Assembly (NCBI RefSeq): GCF_001439845.1
Contig: NZ_JYLO01000014.1
Coordinates: 62,001-126,000, forward strand
DNA from: Pseudomonas lactis
Lineage (GTDB): Bacteria; Pseudomonadota; Gammaproteobacteria; Pseudomonadales; Pseudomonadaceae
Direction of reading: 5' to 3'
Length of the DNA stretch: 64,000 nucleotides
Shown here piece by piece: positions 49,823 to 55,751 of this stretch. Under the pieces are notes generated by a model, which was not told the DNA's origin, made no database searches, and was given only the letters and a program-made list of their open reading frames with translations. The position numbers were made by a program, and so were the translations under genes. Positions within the stretch are counted from its first letter, which is position 1. Every line of letters starts with the position of its first letter.

Positions 49823-49909
49823 GCCCGAATGGCGAAACTGGTAGACGCATGGGACTTAAAATCCCCCGCTCGTAAGGGCGTCCCGGTTCGATTCCGGGTT
49901 CGGGCACCA
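49823..49909 (+). tRNA. tRNA-Leu(UAA)
   Basis: An 87-nt class II tRNA. The acceptor stem GCCCGAA pairs with TTCGGGC, followed by discriminator A and an encoded CCA. The anticodon loop CTTAAAA has anticodon TAA at 49857-49859. A long variable arm (CCCGCTCGTAAGGGCGT) and a T-arm GGTTCGATTCC are present, as required for leucine tRNA. Confidence 0.97.
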
Positions 49910-50094
49910 TGTATATCAAGGGCTTGCCGGGGAAACCTGGGCAGGCCCTTATCTTTTCTGTTCCGCAATTCCCTCGCCTGGCGTCCTGCCGAACGAATTC
50001 CCCACCTCTTTATTCAGACCGAACTACCGTCTTGTACTAACGTTCTATCGAGATAGGCTTGGGCGCTTCCAAGTCATCCCGCATGGAGCTAAAT

Positions 50095-50271
50095 ATGTCT
50101 GACGATTTGAAAAACCGTGGCCCGCAAGATCGCGCTCGAGTAAACACCTCGGAAGCTTGGGAGGTGAAGTACTGGACCAAAGAGTTCGGTGTAACCGAGC
50201 AACAGCTCAAGGATGCAGTGAGAGCTGTTGGTCCGATGGCTGACGACGTACGCAAGAAACTCGGTAAGTGA
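50095..50271 (+). CDS. DUF3606 small protein
   Basis: A 58-residue protein matching the DUF3606 pattern: MSDDLKNRGPQDRARVNTSEAWEVKYWTKEFGVTEQQLKDAVRAVG and a short basic end, RKKLGK. The ATG at 50095 has GGAGCTAAAT before it. It reads as a small helical protein; the TEQQLKDAVRAVG segment looks like a helix-turn-helix half. Followed by a terminator. Function is unknown, although the family is common in Proteobacteria. Confidence 0.88.
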   Translation: MSDDLKNRGPQDRARVNTSEAWEVKYWTKEFGVTEQQLKDAVRAVGPMADDVRKKLGK

Positions 50272-50282
50272 AGAGTGGTGAC

Positions 50283-50306
50283 GCCCCGCGCGCAAGCGGG
50301 GCTGTT
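50283..50306 (+). terminator. Terminator after DUF3606 gene
   Basis: Stem GCCCCGC / GCGGGGC with a six-base loop, followed by TGTTT; the T-run is short. Confidence 0.75.
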
Positions 50307-50389
50307 TACTGAACCTCATTGTGGTTATTACGCCGCTAGACTACGGTAAAAATGAGTGAATCCGTCAGGCTGAAAAGCGTAATTGGCGA

Positions 50390-50596
50390 TTACTTATTTG
50401 GCTCGAATTTCGCAAACATCAGGCCGAAGAAAAAACCTCCGACCATGGCCAGATAGACCGACTTGTAGCCTGCGACGTTATAGGCCAGCCAGTAGTTGAC
50501 CGCAGTGATGACGGCGAACGCCACGAAGAACTGTTTACGAGAAAATCGGCTGAAAAAGCGCTCTACCGCCGCATTCATCGCCTTGAGCTTGTTCAT
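50390..50596 (-). CDS. Small membrane protein
   Basis: A 68-residue protein with a basic amphipathic N-terminus (MNKLKAMNAAVERFFSRFSRKQ) and two hydrophobic spans (FFVAFAVITAVNYWLAY and VYLAMVGGFFFGLMFAKF), joined by a short loop NVAGYKSV. It is likely inner-membrane. No partner gene adjoins it. It resembles many unnamed two-helix proteins of Pseudomonas; function is unknown. Confidence 0.7.
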   Translation of the reverse strand: MNKLKAMNAAVERFFSRFSRKQFFVAFAVITAVNYWLAYNVAGYKSVYLAMVGGFFFGLMFAKFEPNK

Positions 50597-50771
50597 TGCG
50601 CCTCGTCCTTGAAAAAAGTAGAAATCCTAGCTCAACCCTCTATTGCCCGCCATGCTGCATCCGTTAGCGGAGGGCACCGCCGGGACTGGAACGGCCGTAA
50701 ATACGAAGTAGCGGCATGATCAGGTCAGTTGCTCGATCGATAAATGAACGCCGGCCATCCACTGGCTTTGA

Positions 50772-51143
50772 TTACTGAGCGCCAACACTTGGAACCCATA
50801 AAGTGCATGCAGTCGCTGCCTGAGCAATGAGCCAATCATGCTCACGCTTTGCGAAGGGTCGAGGCATCTCATAAGAGATCCGAAGCGCAAAGTTATAGGC
50901 GCCAATGACTTCGTTTCCAGTCGGTGTCGCTTCTTTCAATTTTGTGTTGGTTTTTAGCCCTTCTACGGCTCCGTGTAGGGCCAGTGCTTGTTTGGACGTG
51001 TCTGCACTTTCTTCCAAGATTTTTACCGCGATAAAGGCTGCATTAGAGCAGCGATCCATCTTTTCCCACTGCTTCAGCTGTGCCTCATCACCCAGCGCTA
51101 CAGCGGAGGTGAGCAGCATCAGTGAGCCAATCCAAATACGCAT
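50772..51143 (-). CDS. Exported hypothetical protein
   Basis: A 123-residue protein with an N-terminal signal (MRIWIGSLMLLTSAVALG-DEAQ). The mature part is helical, with two Cys (DRCSNAAFIAV and ATACTLWV) likely joined by a disulfide. The periodicity of charged residues suggests a four-helix bundle. No known family. Located at the border between core-like genes and the CDI array. Function unknown. Confidence 0.7.
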   Translation of the reverse strand: MRIWIGSLMLLTSAVALGDEAQLKQWEKMDRCSNAAFIAVKILEESADTSKQALALHGAVEGLKTNTKLKEATPTGNEVIGAYNFALRISYEMPRPFAKREHDWLIAQAATACTLWVPSVGAQ

Positions 51144-51250
51144 AGTTTTGATCCTTCAAAAATTTCGGCATTAATACCCCAACCCTGACCAAATTGCCAC
51201 CACCATTCACGTAGGACGGCACCTACCTGAGGTAAAAGAAAAAGAAAAAA

Positions 51251-51325
51251 GGGACAGATATATTTTCCAGAGACTCATTCGCTATATCTAAAAGGGCTCG
51301 TCAACCCTATAAATAAATCTGTCCC
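51251..51325. repeat. GGGACAGAT palindromic repeat, copy 1
   Basis: An imperfect inverted repeat beginning GGGACAGATATATTTT and ending AAATAAATCTGTCCC, with CAGAGACTCATTCGCTA inside. It shares its ends and centre with copy 2 at 55034-55117, so they are the same dispersed element. The gap 51144-51568 otherwise contains only this repeat, an IS-end fragment and a Leu-rich 40-codon frame at 51343 that I do not call. Confidence 0.8.
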
Positions 51326-51521
51326 GTTTTTTGAAAGAACGCATGGGCATTGCTATCTTTGGCGTGCTGCTGAATGCGCTGCTGTTGATGCCTGACGATT
51401 TGATGTCTCCGATTCACGCGGGCTCTCCTTGTTCTAGCGGTGTGTGTTCGCAACTATCACCGTAGACCAAGGGCGGCCTTTTTTCTTTTTTTCTAATCAG
51501 ATCAGCCGGTTAGCTGTTGAG

Positions 51522-51551
51522 TAAGTGCCATTCAAATCTGCCCCCTTTTTT
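51522..51551. mobile_element. IS-end fragment, copy 1
   Basis: TAAGTGCCATTCAAATCTGC followed by CCCCTTTTTT matches, with two changes in the first 20 bases, the sequence right after the transposase stop at 55357. It is probably the terminal sequence of the same IS. Confidence 0.55.
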
Positions 51552-51568
51552 GCGAATCTATCCGCTTG

Positions 51569-51892
51569 TCAATGGTTTGCACTATGATTTTTTATGCGCT
51601 CTAAGAACTCAGCCATAGCTAGTGGATCCCGCTCCACTAGCTCTTCAATTAAATCTTCTGCTGCCCAGTGCAAAATCATGTCTCCTTCATCTCGATCTTT
51701 GCAGAGAATGAGATCACTTGACAAAGAGGAGTCAAGAACATTGACCTCACTTTCACTGAGTGCCATCAACCCACCGTAACCATCATAGGGAATGACCCAG
51801 TAAAAGCGCTCGTTCCTTATCCAGTAAATCCCAAAAACCTGCACAGGCTCTTCTCGGCCAATTTCTCGAACAATCATGTCCACATCACTCAA
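51569..51892 (-). CDS. Orphan CDI immunity protein, module 4
   Basis: A 107-residue acidic protein, MSDVDMIVREIGREEPVQVFG at the start, with YWVIPYDGYGGLMALSESEVNVLDSSLSSDLILCKDRDEGDMILHW in the middle. Acidic, single-domain and without a signal, it sits directly after a truncated CdiA-type toxin reading frame and overlaps it by a few bases, exactly where a cognate immunity gene belongs. The annotated start is TTG (51892) with GGAAG upstream; a GTG three codons later is possible. The function is inferred from position. It is intact although its toxin is frameshifted. Confidence 0.7.
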   Translation of the reverse strand: MSDVDMIVREIGREEPVQVFGIYWIRNERFYWVIPYDGYGGLMALSESEVNVLDSSLSSDLILCKDRDEGDMILHWAAEDLIEELVERDPLAMAEFLERIKNHSANH

Positions 51893-52356
51893 TAGTTCTT
51901 CCGGGCTGCAGCACAGGCGGCAGCTGCTGGGGCGTCGTGATTTTCATATCATATGCTTTATCGGTAACGGAGTTGTACTGATAGTGAACGGTTATATTTT
52001 CTCCGTTAAGCAGCCGCTGACTGGCTTCCATTTTTTTCCATCCTTCACTTCGCGGAAAATCTTTGTCGTCTGCTAATTTCGTATCACGACCAGCCGAGGG
52101 ATTATCAATCACTCTATTCCACAACGTTTGCTCATTCAAATCTCGCGGCACAGTAGACTGATAGCTCTTTGCTGTTGAATGAGTTGCATAGTTAAGAAGG
52201 CCAGCTGAAAATTCATCGGCCGAGTTTCCCTTCCATAGCTATCTCGACTTACTTTAGACCTTTCAGTAACAGCGCTTGGGCTATATGGATCATCCACCAC
52301 AGCTGGTTTACCGCCACTGAACTCACCCGCATTTCCATCTTTTGTACCGACTAATT
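51885..52356 (-). pseudogene. Orphan CdiA-CT toxin, module 4 (frameshifted)
   Basis: Reads LVGTKDGNAGEFSGGKPAVV and VDDPYSPSAVTERSKVSRDSYG in one frame, then GNSADEFSAGLLNYATHSTAKSYQSTVPRDLNEQTLWN in another. One missing base (an A in GGAAGGGAAAC near 52230) would join them. The C-terminal part, VIDNPSAGRDTKLADDKDFPRSEGWKKMEASQRLLNGENITVHYQYNSVTDKAYDMKITTPQ, looks like a polymorphic-toxin nuclease domain I cannot name. No start codon or secretion part is present, so it could only be used by recombination into cdiA. Confidence 0.7.
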
Positions 52357-52361
52357 ATCGA

Positions 52362-52652
52362 CTATGGGCAATACTCAACCATATAACTGCTCCCTAGTTC
52401 TTGCTGCATCGATTTGGCCAGTTCCTCTCCCTCTGCTTTATGCCGAAGCTCTGCCTCAGGCGTGGCAAAACAAGAATCGGGCGGGTAGTCGTTGTTGAAC
52501 GTCGACTGATACTCACCGTCCCACTCACTGATTTTGACCATCAGCTCTGGACAAAGGGGTAAATCTTCAATATCAACGTGCCCCATTCTATCCGGATCTG
52601 GGCAGAATATCGGCCCAGCCAAATACTCACTCGTTAGTCTTAACCTGATCAT
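52362..52652 (-). CDS. Orphan CDI immunity protein, module 3
   Basis: A 96-residue acidic protein (MIRLRLTSEYLAGPIFCPDPDRM, then GHVDIEDLPLCPELMVKISEWDGEYQSTFNNDYPPDSC). The ATG at 52652 overlaps the stop of the preceding toxin (ATGA), so I prefer it to an upstream TTG. Overlapping toxin-immunity pairs are normal for CDI. No family is recognised. Immunity to the module 3 toxin is inferred from the arrangement. Confidence 0.75.
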   Translation of the reverse strand: MIRLRLTSEYLAGPIFCPDPDRMGHVDIEDLPLCPELMVKISEWDGEYQSTFNNDYPPDSCFATPEAELRHKAEGEELAKSMQQELGSSYMVEYCP

Positions 52653-53032
52653 GGCAATGGTTTCCAAGAACTGACCGGATTAGCTCGAACCACGAAGCCG
52701 TTTGAGCTAACCCCAACTGCGGTATTTTGCTCAACACCATTGTGCGTGATGCGATAAACATTAGCCGAACCATTGGTCCCGACAACTTTCCCACGCTCAA
52801 GAGCACTCATTACAACATTTGGAATGCCATCACGTGAGATGCCTTTGTTGACAAAGTCGGCTTCGTGTCGTTTGTAGATATGTTGCAATCCGGCAGCATC
52901 AGTACCCTTTTCCAGCCAGACTGTTCGGCCATCTGGCAACCTACGGATATCAACCACACTTCCTGGGGTGATTTTAGTGCCTACAGGCAATCCCGAAATC
53001 AATTCGTCCCTCGTCAGAGCGGACCCCGACAC
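52649..53032 (-). CDS. Orphan CdiA-CT toxin, module 3 (intact domain)
   Basis: The open frame begins at VGAKG (53047) right after a stop, and contains a GTG at 53032 as the only near-N-terminal start. The domain of about 127 residues, LISGLPVGTKITPGSVVDIRRLPDGRTVWLEKGTDAAGLQHIYKRHEADFVNKGISRDGIPNVVMSALERGK, looks like a BECR-fold RNase: a His-containing motif LQHIYKRHEADF, then GxVYRI and VVRANPVSSWKP. Without N-terminal secretion parts it is a displaced toxin module rather than a secreted protein. Toxic activity is an inference. Confidence 0.75.
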   Translation of the reverse strand: MSGSALTRDELISGLPVGTKITPGSVVDIRRLPDGRTVWLEKGTDAAGLQHIYKRHEADFVNKGISRDGIPNVVMSALERGKVVGTNGSANVYRITHNGVEQNTAVGVSSNGFVVRANPVSSWKPLP

Positions 53033-53058
53033 TCCTTTTGCACCAACTTACAAACTAC

Positions 53059-53448
53059 TTAAACGCCAAGCGCCCTCAACAAAGTCGAAGCATCCTTTAA
53101 TAGTTTGGGATCTTGGCTTAAATTCTTCACTTCGGCCAAAGCGCAAACGGCCTTTTGCGCCGCACTTGTATTTCTCTGCCAACACTCTGCACTCACACTC
53201 GCCAGAGCTGCAAGCAGCTCGCCGTCGTATCTCTCTCCTGCCAACACATCATCATGTAGTAATATCACAGCAAAGGGTAATAGCTCATTAACAAAAAGAT
53301 TTTGCCTAATTGCGCGACATACATCTCCTACACTTAAGTGATCTAGTGGAGTATCGCATACCAAAAGATACCATTCGCTCAACGACGACGGGCTGTCTTC
53401 TGGTAACCAACTGATTTGAGTAAGTCTTTCCAATTCACGAAACGTCAT
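53059..53448 (-). CDS. Orphan CDI immunity protein, module 2 (CdiI_2-like)
   Basis: A 129-residue protein with the pattern of the CDI immunity family I recall as CdiI_2: RELERLTQISWLPEDSPSSLSEWYLLVCDTPLDHLSVGDVCRAIRQNLFVNELLPFAVILLHDDVLAGERYDGELLAALA. The ATG overlaps the stop of the toxin reading frame before it (ATGA). All-helical, cytoplasmic. It is intact, whereas its toxin has two frameshifts, so it may now serve only as a shield against neighbours. Confidence 0.85.
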   Translation of the reverse strand: MTFRELERLTQISWLPEDSPSSLSEWYLLVCDTPLDHLSVGDVCRAIRQNLFVNELLPFAVILLHDDVLAGERYDGELLAALASVSAECWQRNTSAAQKAVCALAEVKNLSQDPKLLKDASTLLRALGV

Positions 53449-53766
53449 ATCCCGGCACCATTTAAAGCTGACTCAATACGATTGATAGTATCGACCGCTC
53501 GCTGACGTGCAGCTTGCGCTGACGGTTCATTCACCCCTTCAAGGTGTCCGCATGGTTCCGTAAACCTCGAAGAGTGTCGTTCATCTCTTTTAGGTGATCC
53601 CAATAACCACCGCCAGGCTTCGGAACAGGATTACCAGCCATATCCTTTAAGGTACCCGTAATATCACTATCCTTGAAATCATGAGAATATTGTCAATTTT
53701 TCCGACAACTCTTTTTTGGCCTTGACTCAGCGTAGCCAGAGTGTCTCCAGCCCCTTTTGCACCAAC
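53445..53766 (-). pseudogene. Orphan CdiA-CT toxin, module 2 (type 28-like, two frameshifts)
   Basis: Reconstructed from three frames: VGAKGAGDTLATLSQGQKRVVGKIDNI, then HDFKDSDITGTLKDMAGNPVPKPGGGYWDHLKEMNDTLRGLRNHADTLKG, then VNEPSAQAARQRAVDTINRIESALNGAGI. The second and third parts are the signature of polymorphic toxin type 28 (GYWDHL..M..TLRGLRNHA). One base is lost near 53680 and one near 53550 (GGGGTGAATG). Its VGAKG start lies directly on the stop codon of the module 1 immunity gene. Confidence 0.8.
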
Positions 53767-54134
53767 TAATCTTCGACAATTATATCTACAGCTTGCCCCT
53801 TGATAGCTACTCGCCCCCAGTCTCCGGTCAGTTCATAGCCATCATCACAACCAACAAAACTGTCTATATTCCCATAATCGAACTCGCCCGAAGCATCTGC
53901 ATATGCCATAAACCTCCTATCAAGCCATTCGAAAGAATCTACATTTAGAAAGCGCAAAAAAATCTTTCTATAGCAATGTTTCTCTCCTTCTTGTGGCTTT
54001 TTATATTTTGGATGACTTTCAGTAAGAACTGCTTCTAACTCAAAGATTAGAGAGTCCTCCGCCTCACGAACAGATAAAACATAGCTATCTTCGAGATAGA
54101 TATTTGAAAGCGAGGGAATTTCATAATAGTTCAT
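53766..54134 (-). CDS. Orphan CDI immunity protein, module 1
   Basis: A 122-residue acidic protein (MNYYEIPSLSNIYLEDSYVLSVREAEDSLIFELEAVLTESHPKYKKPQEGEKHCYRKIFLRFLNVDSFEWLDRR). The ATG at 54134 has AGGATAAAT upstream and starts nine bases after the toxin stop. It reads as a beta-rich SMI1/SUKH-unlike single domain; no family is certain. By position it neutralises the orphan module 1 toxin. The stop codon TAG (53768-53766) merges with the VGAKG start of module 2. Confidence 0.8.
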   Translation of the reverse strand: MNYYEIPSLSNIYLEDSYVLSVREAEDSLIFELEAVLTESHPKYKKPQEGEKHCYRKIFLRFLNVDSFEWLDRRFMAYADASGEFDYGNIDSFVGCDDGYELTGDWGRVAIKGQAVDIIVED

Positions 54135-54142
54135 ATTTATCC

Positions 54143-54859
54143 TCACAAATCAAAGTCAATTGACGTGTGATTATCCGGACTTTTTCTTGTTACCGGATTA
54201 CCAAAGGCGTCTGTTCTTTGACCTGTCGCGCTTTTAAACTCAACATGTGGATCAGCACTTCCTGGCGCCCGCGAACTGCCTTGTTTGATTGTCACACGAG
54301 GAATGCCATTCGCGTCAAGATATTTGAGAGTGCCACCACCAGTCTGTACAGGCTTCCAACCTTGAGCTTCCGCATATTGCTTCAACTCGCTAGCTTTTGG
54401 CGTTCGACCGGGTTCAAAAATCTTATTAATGCCTTTTGCACCATTAGCAAAAACCGTGCTCCCCGCCTTCACGCCTAAGGACTTAACTTCCCCAAGCACA
54501 GCATCCATCAAAAACTCAGTCGCTACAACATACTCATTTCCATGCAAAAGGTTATCAGGGTCGACTTTAGCCTCCTCATGAACCCCCTTCATAGTTTCAA
54601 CAGTACGATCTGTCAGCTTTGCAGCGAGCTCGATAGCTTTAGATTCTTTGAACTCTCTGTACTGATCCCCCGCTACCGCTTCAGCTGCTGCATGTGCGAC
54701 AACACTCACTACCAGCTTCATCGGCCCCATCATGGCCTGCACGCTAAGCATCGCAGCCTGAAACTGCTCTGCGGGCAGCTTCTGGGAAAGTTTGACTATA
54801 TCAACGATGCCATCGAGCGCTGCTTCACCCCCGTTACGCGGTAAGTCATCAATGAGCAC
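54143..54859 (-). CDS. Orphan CdiA-CT toxin, module 1, with duplicated pre-toxin segment
   Basis: A 238-residue open frame. Residues 1-125 repeat, almost without change, the pre-toxin region of the intact CdiA (LIDDLPRNGGEAALDGIVDIVKLSQKLPAEQFQ through LMDAVLGEVKSL). After FANGAKG the toxin domain differs: GWKPVQTGGGTLKYLDANGIPRVTIKQGSSRAPGSADPHVEFKSATGQRTDAFGNPVTRKSPDNHTSIDFDL, similar in style to type 24 polymorphic toxins (PHVE..GQR.D..GNPVTR.SP.NHT). Upstream the frame is stopped by TGA where the intact gene has TCA (TGSGYE). The only start is a GTG, so expression is doubtful. Confidence 0.8.
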   Translation of the reverse strand: MLIDDLPRNGGEAALDGIVDIVKLSQKLPAEQFQAAMLSVQAMMGPMKLVVSVVAHAAAEAVAGDQYREFKESKAIELAAKLTDRTVETMKGVHEEAKVDPDNLLHGNEYVVATEFLMDAVLGEVKSLGVKAGSTVFANGAKGINKIFEPGRTPKASELKQYAEAQGWKPVQTGGGTLKYLDANGIPRVTIKQGSSRAPGSADPHVEFKSATGQRTDAFGNPVTRKSPDNHTSIDFDL

Positions 54860-55025
54860 GGCCGGCAGCTCGTACCCTCAGCCAGTCTTCGGCTGGGTGG
54901 GAGGTGTGGCACGGCAACTGCCATCATCCATGCAGCCCTTGATTTTCTTATCGTAAATTGCCGCCTTTTCCGAAAAATCATTCAATGCGCTTATAACGTC
55001 CGCAGGGAGCGCATCCAGAGTCTCA
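54444..55025 (-). repeat. Duplicated cdiA pre-toxin segment (orphan copy)
   Basis: About 580 bp nearly identical to 56146-56727 inside cdiA; similarity is strongest from 54491. It stops abruptly at GAGTCTCA (55025), next to the palindromic repeat at 55034. A long direct repeat of this sort is the substrate for recombination between cdiA and the orphan array. Confidence 0.9.
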
Positions 55026-55033
55026 ACGAAAAA

Positions 55034-55117
55034 GGGGACAGATTTATTTTACAGAGACTCATCCGCTACTGTTCAAGACCTTCACAAAACCCAAACTTCA
55101 AAAATAAATCTGTCCCC
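55034..55117. repeat. GGGACAGAT palindromic repeat, copy 2
   Basis: Begins GGGGACAGATTTATTTT, contains CAGAGACTCATCCGCTA and ends AAATAAATCTGTCCCC, with A- and T-runs outside. Same family as 51251-51325. Similar repeats accompany REP-associated transposases. Located exactly where the duplicated cdiA segment breaks off. Confidence 0.8.
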
Positions 55118-55204
55118 TTTTCTCCAAGCATAGCCTTCAGTTATGCCTTGCGATGCGGCAGTACGGTGCCGATGAACAAAGCGGTGGGGTACCGAATTTA
55201 CTCA

Positions 55205-55383
55205 GGTTGATCGCGAGGAAACGCGTCGGAAACCTGCCGGGACGGATTGAGCCTCGCGCCATAAAACGAAGGCCCAAGCCTTACCCGATGCTGATGCAAA
55301 CGTGTTCAGCGGCAAGGGCCGAGGTCAGGAGAAATGGACATCCGAAGAAGGTTAAGTAAGCGCCATTCAAATCCGCCCCCTTT
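55205..55383 (+). pseudogene. Remnant of an IS4-type transposase 3' end with IS terminus
   Basis: The plus strand encodes RVGNLPGRIEPRAIKRRPKPYP, then MLMQTCSAARAEVRRNGHPKKVK and a stop (55357-55359). This is the standard C-terminus of IS4-family transposases (RPGRVEPRAIKRRPKP...HPKK). The rest of the gene is absent. The following TAAGCGCCATTCAAATCCGC is the likely IS end, also found at 51522. The region 54860-55433 contains this remnant and the palindromic repeat but no intact gene. Confidence 0.75.
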
Positions 55384-55433
55384 ATCGCCTTTTTTTCGCC
55401 GCTCCCCCTTTTATCACACTTTTTTATACACCC

Positions 55434-55748
55434 TCACTTAAACGGGTCAAACAAAACAGCTTTACTTAAGCTTTGCGCCTTAAATAATAAACCTAGCATC
55501 TTTTTAACCAATTCTGAAATCGTAGGATTGATGTTCGCCACAGCAACCAATTCATCAGCAAGCGCACTAATCTGCGCCCCGAAAAATAGGTCATAATCGT
55601 CAAAACTCAAGCTGGAAAGCATTGGAAATTGCTCGACATCCAGCCGAAAGAAAAAACTCGCGACATCCAAAGGAATCTCGATACGATCAAGACAGCCATC
55701 TCGGCCGACGGCTGCTAAACCTGTATCCCACATCATTAAGTAATACAT
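55434..55748 (-). CDS. cdiI: CDI immunity protein of the intact cdiA
   Basis: A 104-residue protein (MYYLMMWDTGLAAVGRDGCLDRIEIPLDVASFFFRLDVEQFPMLSSLSFDDYDLFFGAQISALADELVAV) starting three bases after the cdiA stop. Acidic and cytoplasmic, single-domain, no signal peptide. By position it is the cognate immunity protein that protects sister cells from the CdiA toxin. No family name is recognised. A 300-bp region of repeats and IS debris follows it. Confidence 0.8.
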   Translation of the reverse strand: MYYLMMWDTGLAAVGRDGCLDRIEIPLDVASFFFRLDVEQFPMLSSLSFDDYDLFFGAQISALADELVAVANINPTISELVKKMLGLLFKAQSLSKAVLFDPFK

Positions 55749-55751
55749 AAT

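Noticed and set aside
51343..51465. 40-codon ORF MGIAIFGVLLNALLLMPDDL...
   Set aside because: Hydrophobic and tempting as a small toxin or membrane peptide, but it lies in repeat debris, has no ribosome site and no partner antisense RNA promoter that I can see.
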